Assembly: GCA_015296075.1 (NCBI GenBank)
Contig: DVDV01000154.1
Location: forward strand, 1-33,173
Reading direction: 5' to 3'
DNA: 33,173 nucleotides
DNA from: Leptolyngbyaceae cyanobacterium M33_DOE_097
GTDB taxonomy: Bacteria > Cyanobacteriota > Cyanobacteriia > Leptolyngbyales > Leptolyngbyaceae
Position 1 is the first letter of the stretch. Each line of letters starts with the position of its first letter. The notes beneath the pieces were generated by a model. That model was not told the DNA's origin and did not search any database. It worked only from the letters and a program-made list of their open reading frames with translations. Shown piece by piece: positions 16,579 through 24,405 of the stretch. The position numbers were made by a program, and so were the translations under genes.

Positions 16579-17388
16579 ATGTTGTTTTTAGTCTCGCTCC
16601 AGGTCTGGGGGCAGGCAAAGCTGGCTGTGCAAGATTGGTTTGCCAGTCCGCAGCGGGTGCTAGTTCCCTTACTGGCGATCGCTTGCATTACGTTTGCCTT
16701 TGGTACGCGATCGTGGCGGCCTCTGGTTTTGCGAACCACCTTGGGGATCGTGATTTCTTACCTGATACTGATCTCGCCCATTGGTGCAGCGCTAGCTGTC
16801 GAAGGCTTGAACCAGTTTTTGCCGGTTGATGATGGCAAACCTGTTGATGCCGTTGTTATTTTAGGGCGCGGAACGTTTTTAGAAGCCGAGCGGAGTCAAG
16901 CCGCTGCCCAATTTTGGCGACAGCAGCGATCGCCCCTAGTTTTAGCGACAGGGCATGGAGGTGAAGCGACTCGTCTGGTGCAACGCTTGCTGGCAGAGGG
17001 CATTCCACCCAGCGCTTTGATTGAAGAACCCTGTGCCCGCACAACTGAAGAAAATGCTTTGCTTTCGGCTCCTCTTTTACGGCAAAAAAAAGTCCAGCGC
17101 ATTCTCTTAATTACCGACAGTCCGCACATGTTGAGATCGCTGCTGACCTTTCAAAGTGTGGGATTTGATGTTGTTCCTTACCCGCTCTCGCTGCCCCACA
17201 ATCTGCCTTCAATTCATACCAGCTTATCTGCTTTGCGAGAGTATGCAGGGCTAGCAAGTTATGCCCTGGCAGGCCGCTTTCAACCCCGCGCAGGACAAAC
17301 TGCCAATTCTTCATTCAGTTCTCAGTCGCTCACAACAACTTGCCCAACCGACTCCCTCACGGCTGACGCCGTTAACCGCCCCAATTAA
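16579..17388 (+). CDS. YdcF-like DUF218 membrane-anchored protein
   Basis: The 269 residues fit the YdcF/ElyC/SanA family (DUF218). Membrane spans lie near residues 27-43 and 50-73. The DUF218 core follows with AVVILGRG (91-98), ATGHGGEA (123-130), EEPCARTTEENA (149-160), ILLITDSPHMLRS (175-187) and a terminal REYAGLASYAL. ElyC and SanA take part in envelope and lipid-carrier homeostasis in enterobacteria; the family's biochemical activity is uncertain. The core should face the periplasm. The C-terminal 35 residues are Ser/Thr-rich and unlike the family. Same strand as the preceding glycosyltransferase, so probably co-expressed. Confidence 0.82.
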   Translation: MLFLVSLQVWGQAKLAVQDWFASPQRVLVPLLAIACITFAFGTRSWRPLVLRTTLGIVISYLILISPIGAALAVEGLNQFLPVDDGKPVDAVVILGRGTFLEAERSQAAAQFWRQQRSPLVLATGHGGEATRLVQRLLAEGIPPSALIEEPCARTTEENALLSAPLLRQKKVQRILLITDSPHMLRSLLTFQSVGFDVVPYPLSLPHNLPSIHTSLSALREYAGLASYALAGRFQPRAGQTANSSFSSQSLTTTCPTDSLTADAVNRPN

Positions 17389-17875
17389 TTTGTAGAAAGA
17401 CTGCTGTGCCTGCGTTTGCGTCCGATTGAGAGAAAAGTTACTCAAATCTTCATCTCAAGCAGTGGCTAATCACTGTGTGAGTGAATACACTTATATTTAT
17501 AGCTAGTACTAAGTGGCCTAGGCTACTAAGAGGTAGAACGAGGTTTTCACGCTTACCTAAAATTTCTCTTTAGCTAGTTTATCTCAGTCAGTTTAGTAAG
17601 CGTCTTTAGAGGATCAAACTGGCGCAACAACTTCAACCTGCTGACGGTGCATTACCTGCCAACTCATTTAATCGACTCTGTGTAACTACCTGTAAAGGCT
17701 ATAGAAAGTGGGTCTTTACATACAGCAAGTTGATTTCACAAGGCAAAGCTTACCTACCTGATTATTTTCTTCCGTAACGTTTGATGTAGCTCTCCGGATT
17801 TCATCGGATTTGGGGGAAATGGCACAGGATGGGGCGCGATCGCTCAAATTAGGTTTCGTAACTGGGTAGCGTACT
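17389..17875. other. Intergenic region, nothing recognised
   Basis: About 490 bases between the YdcF-like gene and the PTPA-CTERM gene. I see no coding frame, RNA or strong repeat. GATTTCATCGGATTTGGGGG just before the next gene may belong to its leader. Confidence 0.4.
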
Positions 17876-18595
17876 ATGCACTACAAGGCTCTAGGTTTCA
17901 GCATTTTAACCGCTGCTTCTATCACTGCGGCTATCAACGCGATGACAACTTCTGCTGATGCGCTGACGTTCACCGAAACATCGGACGTGGGGCAATCACT
18001 TACCAATGCTGTCGATACCAGCAGTATTGGGGTTGTTGGGAATAACCCGATCGAAAATCTCACAACAATTCGCGGGACTTTAGTTGGCACAGCCGATCTC
18101 TTCAAAATTGTCGTCACAACTGGCTTTTTTACAGCTTCGACCCGCTATGAGGATGTCGGTATCGATGAGACAGTGATTGATACTCAACTATTTCTATTTG
18201 ATGCTAATGGTAAAGGGATAGTAGCAAATGACGATTTTGACTTTTTAACAACGCGGCGATCGCGGATTAAGGCTCAACTTGCGGCGGGTACCTACTACCT
18301 GGGGATTACAAAATTTAACTATGACCCCCGCGATCGCTTCGATAATTCAATTTTTTCTGATGCTTTTAGTGGGTTGGTTCCTGTGAACCCCCAAGCAGGC
18401 GCGTTAGACAATTGGCGTGGTACCGTTTTTAACCAACCGGGTAAGACAGAGCAAGAAGTGGATACCTCACGCACTTATGAAATCGCTTTAGGTATTCAAC
18501 CTGTCCCGACTCCGGCTCTAATACCAGGTTTGGTCACACTGTTCCTGGCGGTCAAACGGAAACATCAAACCACACCAAAAGATTCAGATTTTTAA
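17876..18595 (+). CDS. Exported protein with PTPA-CTERM sorting tail and PPC-like domain
   Basis: A signal peptide (residues 1-29) is followed by a beta-rich domain. ADLFKIVVT, IDTQLFLFDANGKGIVANDD and IKAQLAAGTYYLGIT resemble bacterial pre-peptidase C-terminal (PPC/DVUA0089-like) domains, in which a short-lived order of 'output variable, time-stamped noun' motifs such as LFLFDANG precedes GTYYL. The tail has VPTPALIPG (residues 210-218), a hydrophobic stretch and KRKH. This is the cyanobacterial PTPA-CTERM variant of PEP-CTERM, thought to be recognised by an exosortase-type enzyme. The protein is therefore expected at the cell surface or in the extracellular matrix. No exosortase is in this window. 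Context with glycosyltransferases fits a matrix protein, by inference. Confidence 0.82.
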   Translation: MHYKALGFSILTAASITAAINAMTTSADALTFTETSDVGQSLTNAVDTSSIGVVGNNPIENLTTIRGTLVGTADLFKIVVTTGFFTASTRYEDVGIDETVIDTQLFLFDANGKGIVANDDFDFLTTRRSRIKAQLAAGTYYLGITKFNYDPRDRFDNSIFSDAFSGLVPVNPQAGALDNWRGTVFNQPGKTEQEVDTSRTYEIALGIQPVPTPALIPGLVTLFLAVKRKHQTTPKDSDF

Positions 18596-19293
18596 ATTCA
18601 TAATGAAGAGCTTAAAACTTAATTGCCATTTTGCGTGTTGCTACTTAGGATGACGAAGGAATGCATCGCTTTCTTGGTACATTTGAATAGGGTGTTACTT
18701 CAGCAATTCGCTTCATCTACCAATTGTGCTTTAACAGTTCTTTGACTTCATTGCTGAAACTCTTTGAAGCTTTCTTGGTTCGCTGAAAGCAGTGGCTAAC
18801 ACTCTACCGCAGCGCGGTGAAGGCAAAAAAGTGGATTACTAAAAGATCATTTCACAGTCTGTGTAATGACTATAGTTTTACTTTTATTGCTTACAAAACT
18901 TTGAGCTTAGGCTCGTGGATTAAATGAAGTCGGGTAGTTTTTCGTCGAAAGGGGCAAACGATGGTTTGTTCATACGGGAAAATAGCGGAGTTATTTAATC
19001 TTTATTCCTTAGAGTGTTGCTCTTGTTAAATCCTAAGCTTAAGGAAAGATTGCTCTTTTGAAGTTTATTTCAATCAGAGTTTGTTCTTCTTTTAAGTAGT
19101 TTCTAATGAACAAAGCCAAAGACGATTTTAGATAAATTTCCTGATCAATTGATGTTGAGTGAGAGACTAAAAATCAGATTTCTTAGCGATCGCTGTTTTA
19201 GCTCCTTCTGTTTGACCCATTCAGGTTTGACAAATCAGCAATACCGTTTCTCAGCAAGCTTGATTTTTCCCGTAGTATGCCCAGGTAAAAAAT
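18596..19293. other. Intergenic region, nothing recognised
   Basis: About 700 AT-rich bases between the PTPA-CTERM gene and the HpsJ-like gene. No coding frame, RNA or repeat with support was found. The promoter of the HpsJ-like gene should lie at its right end. Confidence 0.4.
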
Positions 19294-19893
19294 ATGGCTA
19301 GTATTTCTAATCAAAATTTTGGTGTCTCTTATAACCCCAAAGGGTTATGCCGTATTGTTGGTTTTGCTTGCTTAGCAGGCTTTTTAGTAGACATGATTGT
19401 GCTGACCTTTCCACCTGCGTTGGGTAATGTCGAGTGGCGCGTCGGCTTTTTGCAACAACTGGGCGATCGCTCCATCATTTTGCTGCTGGGTTTAGCCCTG
19501 ATCATGTACAGCTGGATTGACATTCGCCCCTGGCGACGCAAGCTGGCTTTAGCGTGTTTAATCATCGGTGTTGTCTTTAATCTATCTTCGGTGCTGGCAA
19601 TTCGCGATAACTTAAAAGTGCAAGAGATGGCAATTACAAACATCAGTACTCAAGCCAGCCAGTTACAAACACAGATTCAAAAAGCGCAGGCTGATCCAAA
19701 AGCAAACCCAAACCTGACACCAGAGCGACTAGAGCAAGCGGCGCAGTTACTCAATTCGCAGGCCAATGCCTTAAAGCAAAATGCTAAAACCAGCGTGCTT
19801 AAAAATGGCATCTCTAGTGTCGGAAATTTGGTTGTCGTTGGGCTAGCGTTGATTGGTCTGGGTCAGTATGGGGCACGTCCACCCAAAAACTAG
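19294..19893 (+). CDS. HpsJ-family membrane protein (hormogonium polysaccharide-associated)
   Basis: The 199-residue protein has four membrane spans (about 19-40, 57-75, 83-104, 173-191). A charged coiled-coil segment (108-168, with repeated Gln/Leu heptads such as QLQTQIQKAQ and LEQAAQLLNSQANAL) lies between the third and fourth. The N-terminal half (GFLVDMIVL, VEWRVGFLQQLGDRSIILLL) matches my recollection of the HpsJ family, linked to hormogonium polysaccharide secretion and motility in filamentous cyanobacteria. The rest of an hps locus (pseudopilin-like HpsB-D) is absent, so this may be a stand-alone HpsJ homologue. AGG lies 8 bases before the ATG. The gene ends at a hairpin shared with the convergent exporter gene. 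Confidence 0.75.
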   Translation: MASISNQNFGVSYNPKGLCRIVGFACLAGFLVDMIVLTFPPALGNVEWRVGFLQQLGDRSIILLLGLALIMYSWIDIRPWRRKLALACLIIGVVFNLSSVLAIRDNLKVQEMAITNISTQASQLQTQIQKAQADPKANPNLTPERLEQAAQLLNSQANALKQNAKTSVLKNGISSVGNLVVVGLALIGLGQYGARPPKN

Positions 19894-19912
19894 ATACCCG
19901 GAATCTGGGTGG

Positions 19913-19942
19913 TAGGGATTTGGCATTGCTAAATCCCTGCTA
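19913..19942. terminator. Hairpin between convergent genes
   Basis: AGGGATTT (19914-19921) and AAATCCCT (19931-19938) form a perfect 8-bp stem with a 9-base loop. It lies between the stop codons of the convergent HpsJ-like (19893) and EamA (19954) genes. There is no T-run on either side, so it may be a weak bidirectional terminator or a transcript-end stabiliser. Confidence 0.5.
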
Positions 19943-19953
19943 TGAGATGACAG

Positions 19954-20817
19954 CTACCTGCAAATTCCTTGGTTTTTTCGCGGCGATCGCTGCCAAATCA
20001 CGAGAGCGATGCCACCTAACACCGCGATCGCGGCCAATCCTAATCGCAGGGTGATTGGCTCTCTTAAAAAGAAGACAGCGCCGATTGCCGTTATGATCGG
20101 CACACTGAGCTGCACAATCGAAGCCTGAGTTGCCTGCAAATGGGGCATAGCCTGATACCAGATGGTGTATCCCAACCCGGACGCGATCGCCCCTGAAGCA
20201 ATGGCATAGCCTGCCCCTACGTTGTCCCACGTAAAGGTTGGTAGTGTCATCACGCTCAGGGCGATCGCCAGGGGCACGGCTCGCAGAAAGTTTCCAGCCG
20301 TTGTGCCGCTGGGATCGTCTGTCCGTTGACCCCGCAGCGAATAAACGCCCCAGGCAATACCCGCACTTACCATCAGTAACGAGCTGAGCAATGGAGGTGT
20401 TGACAATCCAGGCAGTAACAAGCCAATCAGCCCAGCCAGAGCAATTACCCCACCGATCACCTGCGATCGCTGGAACCGTTCACCCGTCCACAATCCATAA
20501 CTGATCATTGTGATTTGAACGGCACCAAACAAGAGCAGTGCCCCAACTCCGGCTGGTAGACGCAGATACGCAACCGAAAAACCAGCCGCATAAACAAACA
20601 GGGCAAAAGCCGAACGCCAGTTACCTGGCTTATAAACGCGATCGCCCCGACTTATCAGGAGTACCCCCAACACCAGCGCACCAGAAATCAAACGCACTGA
20701 TGTAAAACTAACTGGGTCGATGTTTGTGTGTTTGAGGGCCATGCGACAGAGGAGGGAATTGCTCGCAAAAGCAAGCATTGCCAAAGTAGTGAGGGCGATC
20801 GGGCGGAGAGGAGACAT
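19954..20817 (-). CDS. EamA/DMT-family transporter
   Basis: A 287-residue integral membrane protein made of two EamA repeats, with about ten predicted spans, the standard length of the drug/metabolite transporter superfamily. The first repeat has the typical LAFASNSLLCRMAL start and FTSVRLISGALVL. The second shows ASGLGYTIWYQAMPHL, QASIVQLSVPIITAIGAVFFL and REPIT, all family hallmarks. It likely exports a small metabolite across the plasma membrane; the substrate cannot be deduced. GGAG lies 8 bases before the ATG. A strong hairpin (20850-20881) lies in its presumed leader. The protein ends with a short basic tail. Confidence 0.9.
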   Translation of the reverse strand: MSPLRPIALTTLAMLAFASNSLLCRMALKHTNIDPVSFTSVRLISGALVLGVLLISRGDRVYKPGNWRSAFALFVYAAGFSVAYLRLPAGVGALLLFGAVQITMISYGLWTGERFQRSQVIGGVIALAGLIGLLLPGLSTPPLLSSLLMVSAGIAWGVYSLRGQRTDDPSGTTAGNFLRAVPLAIALSVMTLPTFTWDNVGAGYAIASGAIASGLGYTIWYQAMPHLQATQASIVQLSVPIITAIGAVFFLREPITLRLGLAAIAVLGGIALVIWQRSPRKNQGICR

Positions 20818-20849
20818 TGCAGAACTCCATAACAGATGAATAGAGGAAT

Positions 20850-20881
20850 AGGTAGAATCGTTCGGCTGAACGGTTCTACCT
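20850..20881. promoter_or_regulatory. Long near-perfect hairpin upstream of the transporter gene
   Basis: AGGTAGAA-T-CGTTC pairs with GAACG-G-TTCTACCT across a GGCT loop. This gives a 14-bp stem with one T-G wobble at 20858/20873, 33 bases before the transporter start. It could be an operator for a dimeric repressor or a structured leader. There is no T-run, so it is not an ordinary terminator. Confidence 0.5.
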
Positions 20882-20929
20882 GAAGAAAACTGGCGCTGCT
20901 GAGCGGGTGGATGAATCCCGTGAGAGCGT

Positions 20930-20967
20930 TTCGCGTTCGCGTAGCGTCCCCATCGGAGACAACCCCC
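20930..20967. repeat. 38-bp dispersed repeat, copy 2
   Basis: Matches 1299-1336 with two mismatches (TTCGCGTTCGCGTAGCG, one change, then CCATCGGAGACAAC). Unlike copy 1 it is not enclosed by the ATACCAATTCT ends, so the 38-bp core may be the mobile or conserved unit. Confidence 0.7.
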
Positions 20968-21030
20968 CTAACTTGTGGATGCTGATTCAAAAATCATATC
21001 TGCACTCAGCAACGCCGAATTTGGCAATCC

Positions 21031-21660
21031 TTAGTTGGGCGAGGCGAACTTCGTATTGGGGTAATTTTTGGGGTCAAACCGCTTTCCATCGGGCATGGTC
21101 GCACCTTTGAGCGATTTTGCCTGTGCTAATTGCTCTAACTTAACTGTCGCACTTGAAAGGTCTGCTCCTGCAAAATTTGCATCCTTTAGGTTCGCCCCTC
21201 GCAAATCTGCCGATCGCAGGTTAGCTCCCTCAAAATCTGCTTCTGTCAGGTTAGTGTTTTCCAAATCGGCCCCGTAGAGGTAAGCCCGCATCAAAAATGC
21301 TTCCTTGAGGTCGGCTCGCTCTAACTCAGCGCTGCCGAGCTTACCTTGCATCAGTACCACGCCCCCCATTTTCGCGCTGCCGAGTTTAGCGTCTGTTAGA
21401 GTGGCACCAATCATCCTGGTTTTGACCAGGGAGGCTTCTCGTAAATCAGCATTGCTCAGGTCAGCCCCCGTTAGCTGAAAGCCCGACAAGTTTGCGCGAG
21501 AGAGGGGGGCACTTTGTAGGCTACACCGTTGGCATTCTTTTTTCTCCATCATGTAAGCGATATTCTCTTTAACCCGGGTGCTTTGAGCGGCCAGAGGTGC
21601 AGTAACACCGAAAGCTGCGATCGCGAGAGTGATTGTTGTTTGAATCGTTGAACGTTGCAT
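21031..21660 (-). CDS. Exported pentapeptide-repeat protein
   Basis: From the ATG at 21660 the protein has 209 residues: a signal peptide (1-26, ending PLAAQS), a KKECQRCSL segment with a Cys pair (43 and 46), then about 25 pentapeptide repeats of the A(D/N)Lxx type. ADLSNADLREASL and ADLRGANLKDANFAGADL are examples. Such repeats fold as a right-handed quadrilateral beta helix. The C-terminus (LKGATMPDGKRFDP) follows a common cyanobacterial ending. AAGGA lies 8 bases before this ATG, so the start 54 bases upstream is less likely. It is expected in the periplasm or thylakoid lumen. Function unknown. Another exported protein gene lies immediately upstream on the same strand. Confidence 0.85.
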   Translation of the reverse strand: MQRSTIQTTITLAIAAFGVTAPLAAQSTRVKENIAYMMEKKECQRCSLQSAPLSRANLSGFQLTGADLSNADLREASLVKTRMIGATLTDAKLGSAKMGGVVLMQGKLGSAELERADLKEAFLMRAYLYGADLENTNLTEADFEGANLRSADLRGANLKDANFAGADLSSATVKLEQLAQAKSLKGATMPDGKRFDPKNYPNTKFASPN

Positions 21661-21780
21661 TGGAAGATCCTTCAGGTAATAATTTTGGGTTGACAAAAAC
21701 GTATCTTTGTTCAAAAGCCAAATAGCTTTTGAAGTATCGGAAACACATCATAGAAGGGGCATTTGGGACTTACGAAAGCC

Positions 21781-22398
21781 CTAGCGAGCCTGAGCCGTCG
21801 ATTGAAGCTCTCGAAAGCTTTGGATTGCTTGTTGCAACTCAGCTTGATGCTGAGCAAAGGTCTTTGTTGGCCCACCTGCCAGAATGGTGTAATAAGAATT
21901 CGGTGTCTCAACGACAGTCGTTAACATCGTCAGGTCTACATCACCTAAACCAACGCCCTGAACTTTGTACTGCACAGCCGATTTGCCATTCACTTTTGTT
22001 GTACTCGTTCGCTCTACCTGAGCATTTTTGATGGTAGTTTTCAAACCCTCAACGGGTACCTTGGCAAATTGTTCAAGTGTCATACCGAGCAAGCTCTTGC
22101 GCGTTTTGGCATTCACGCTCAGATGTAGACTGTGAATTGGTTTTTTTGCCTTCATTTCAAACTTCTGAGCTGCCTCTGGTGTCAGAGCGTTTGCCCAGCC
22201 TTGAGCAAGCCGTACCTCCGTTTTTCCAGTAGAGCTAGCCAGGACTGTTTCTGCTGATTTTGAGTTTAGGACTTGGGCTACTTGCCCTTGTGAAACAGGT
22301 GCTTTAGAACGGTTTGCTTTAACGGCTGCTTTGGCAAAGGCAACCGACAGAACGATGACAGAGGTCACTGCGAGAGAGACTATTTGCTGACGCTTCAT
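21781..22398 (-). CDS. Exported protein of unknown function
   Basis: A 205-residue protein with a signal peptide (residues 1-25, MKRQQIVSLAVTSVIVLSV, then AFAKA). After a low-complexity stretch comes a domain with a TPEAAQKFEMKAKKPIHSLH segment, GMTLEQFAKV, SAVQYKVQGVG, a long hydrophobic strand and YYTILAGGPTKTF, and a helical QAELQQAIQSFREL end. That order of strands and terminal helix recalls PsbP/Mog1-like folds, but I cannot assign it. GGAAAG precedes the ATG. It lies 120 bases downstream of the diiron oxygenase gene and upstream of the pentapeptide-repeat gene, all on the minus strand. Confidence 0.6.
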   Translation of the reverse strand: MKRQQIVSLAVTSVIVLSVAFAKAAVKANRSKAPVSQGQVAQVLNSKSAETVLASSTGKTEVRLAQGWANALTPEAAQKFEMKAKKPIHSLHLSVNAKTRKSLLGMTLEQFAKVPVEGLKTTIKNAQVERTSTTKVNGKSAVQYKVQGVGLGDVDLTMLTTVVETPNSYYTILAGGPTKTFAQHQAELQQAIQSFRELQSTAQAR

Positions 22399-22517
22399 TG
22401 GGTTCTTTCCAGATCAAAAAAGTACAAAAATAGACAGTTGAGATGATGGTTCATGACAACCAAACACTCGCTAGATTGAAGCATGAGCGATCGCTCGGTT
22501 TTTGCGATCGCAACCGA

Positions 22518-23450
22518 CTAACAATACGCTTCGGCGACTGACATCAAGCGCGAATATTGAGCAGGGCTAACTTGCTTGAAGGTTTCCACAAAGTGGGAGT
22601 GGGTAATCCCAGAACCAATGAAAGTCCAGTGATAAGACTTTTCTTGGACAGCCTGAATTTCTTGGCGCTCGGTTTCCGTTAAGGTGCGTCCGATCGCTCT
22701 AGATAAGCTTTCGCTATCAAGTTGTACCTGAGCCATCAACCCACCATTCAGGAACTCAATCAACTTAAAGAAATCTTCTACCCCTGCATCGATTTCAGCC
22801 TGGTCTAATTGCTGTACCAGACGTTCTACCATTAATGTATCTAGCGTTGTGTGTTGTGCTTCTTCTAACCAATGGTTTCTTAGCAGGCTACAAAACTGCG
22901 GATCAAGGCTCTCAGTTGAGTTATCACGAATACTTGCCAGGTAATGATATTGAGTCATCCATTCAATATAAAGAATGATAAGTACGACACCCAGAGGATG
23001 ATGTTCTAGCACAGCGTGGGTAATATCTGAGATCGGGCCGATGCCATCGCAACGAGTACCGAAACCAATTTCAAATTCTTCGGCAAAGCGACGGAATAGA
23101 CGAATATGTTTGCTTTCTTCTTCCGCAAAGTGAAGTAGCGCTTGAGTGGCTGTAATGTCGCTCAGTCCTGTCGTTTTAACGTGATCGATTACACACGGCA
23201 CGATGAATTCTTCAACTAAACCGAATAGGTGGAGATAACTATTGCCACGAATTTGGTTAAGCAGAAGTTTTTCAGCTTCATTCAAGCATTGAATCTCGTT
23301 CACGCGAGCCAACACTTCTGGCATAAAACGCTTAGTAAAATCAAGCCGCTTGTTGCCACCAATGATATCTTCAATGTGCCAGTTCACCTTGTTCGCACGA
23401 CTGAGTGACTGTTCATAATTTTGATATGGATTGAGTACGAGCGTTGTCAT
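22518..23450 (-). CDS. AurF-like ferritin-fold diiron oxygenase
   Basis: The 310-residue helical protein carries the ligand set of ferritin-like diiron enzymes. Glu81 (GLVEEF) and Glu112-x2-His115 (AEEESKHIRLF) form the first half. Glu163 (YIEWM) and Glu197-x2-His200 (LEEAQHTTLD) form the second. The layout and length resemble AurF/CmlI-type N-oxygenases, which oxidise aryl amines, but the substrate here is unknown. It is cytosolic with no signal peptide. GGAG is placed 7 bases before the ATG. The gene starts 24 bases after a 51-residue membrane protein gene with a very strong ribosome binding site, so the two are probably co-transcribed. Other ferritin-fold oxidases cannot be excluded. Confidence 0.68.
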   Translation of the reverse strand: MTTLVLNPYQNYEQSLSRANKVNWHIEDIIGGNKRLDFTKRFMPEVLARVNEIQCLNEAEKLLLNQIRGNSYLHLFGLVEEFIVPCVIDHVKTTGLSDITATQALLHFAEEESKHIRLFRRFAEEFEIGFGTRCDGIGPISDITHAVLEHHPLGVVLIILYIEWMTQYHYLASIRDNSTESLDPQFCSLLRNHWLEEAQHTTLDTLMVERLVQQLDQAEIDAGVEDFFKLIEFLNGGLMAQVQLDSESLSRAIGRTLTETERQEIQAVQEKSYHWTFIGSGITHSHFVETFKQVSPAQYSRLMSVAEAYC

Positions 23451-23474
23451 AGTAATCTCCGTTGCACTTTGAAA

Positions 23475-23630
23475 TTAGTTACTCGCATAACTTGTTAACG
23501 CAGTTAAACGAGGATGAAATAAGTACTCGCTATAGTCAGCAAGTTGATCAAAACCCAGAAAACTGAAGGCAAGCTCAAGCACCATCCAAACAGATACTTT
23601 GACGATCAGTGTTTTCCACTTCACTTGCAT
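23475..23630 (-). CDS. 51-residue membrane protein co-transcribed with the diiron oxygenase
   Basis: A small gene with an unusually good ribosome binding site, GGGAGGTGA, 5-6 bases before the ATG at 23630. The frame is open further upstream, but this start is clearly best. The product has one membrane span (about residues 7-26, LIVKVSVWMVLELAFSFLG) followed by FDQLADYSEYLFHPR. The DLADYSEF-type motif after a single span recalls a set of small uncharacterised cyanobacterial proteins, from memory and unverified. It ends 24 bases before the diiron oxygenase start, suggesting an operon and perhaps membrane recruitment or regulation of the oxygenase. Confidence 0.6.
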   Translation of the reverse strand: MQVKWKTLIVKVSVWMVLELAFSFLGFDQLADYSEYLFHPRLTALTSYASN

Positions 23631-23856
23631 TTGGCTCACCTCCCAGCTCAAGGGATTTGCTCTAGCAAGAGGACAATGTTTAGTGAGTCTCAAACTTCAA
23701 TTTCAAATGAAAATGAATGGTTCTAATTTGAAGTTGAGGTATCAACCACCTGTCTTTTGCTGTTCTGTTATCAGGTTATTGGGGCAGGTGTCCTGAAACC
23801 GTCCACAAAGCATCCGCAAATCATTTGATGTCTGAAAAATAAGTGCAGCCTTGATT

Positions 23857-24381
23857 TCAGGTAGAAGACGGAGGCAGAATGAGCCGCGATCGCCAAATCC
23901 GAACGAAGGGTACGTTTGTTTTGCGATGAGCTTGGCGCACAATCTCGGTACTCGCTGCATTAAAAACACAGAGCGATCGCTGCCCATCGAGCGAAATAAA
24001 CGACCCCAATTGCTGAATATTGTGTTGCTGAAAGCAGGGCCTAGCTGCTTCTTTTGCAGTATCCCACTGCTCAGTTGTCAACGGTGTGCCACAGTCCACT
24101 TCTGACAGGATTGGAGTTTGACAACCAGAACTGGTAATTGCCTCTTGATTTTGCCACAGCTCGGCTCGCCAAACCAAATCAAAAGAGATCTCAGCCTGAC
24201 GGCATGCATCACGGACTAAATCGGCGTAGGCTGCATCAAATTCACAGATTGAGCGGGTTCCATCTACTGCAAAAAAAGAACGAACCCAGGTGATGCTACG
24301 CGCTACAAAGCAAGGGTGCAGAGTTGTATCAAACTCTTTGAGGGGTGGGTCATAGCTGCAATTGAGCAGGATGCGTGCCAT
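23857..24381 (-). CDS. Tandem DUF4242-type protein, second paralogue
   Basis: The 174 residues are two copies of a domain of about 80 residues. The conserved block appears twice: GTRSICEFDAAYADLVRDAC then FDLVWRAELW (residues 41-76), and GQRSLCVFNAASTEIVRQAH then FVRIWRSRLI (133-168). The pattern D-G-x-R-S-x-C-x-F-x-A, VR and VWxAxL is that of DUF4242 proteins, the group that includes the nickel-binding SCO4226. Each copy keeps the Cys of RSICxF. No signal peptide, so cytosolic. It starts 24 bases after its paralogue and shares its architecture, indicating gene duplication after domain duplication. Role unknown; coupling to the upstream ATPase regulator suggests a signalling or metal-sensing partner. 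Confidence 0.72.
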   Translation of the reverse strand: MARILLNCSYDPPLKEFDTTLHPCFVARSITWVRSFFAVDGTRSICEFDAAYADLVRDACRQAEISFDLVWRAELWQNQEAITSSGCQTPILSEVDCGTPLTTEQWDTAKEAARPCFQQHNIQQLGSFISLDGQRSLCVFNAASTEIVRQAHRKTNVPFVRIWRSRLILPPSST

Positions 24382-24405
24382 TACTTTTAAAAGTGAACGA
24401 GTGAG

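Noticed and set aside
22485-22516. Two adjacent HIP1-type palindromes after the diiron oxygenase gene, possible terminator
   Set aside because: The palindromes are the common HIP1 octamer with extensions, and there is no T-run, so chance clustering is as likely as a terminator.
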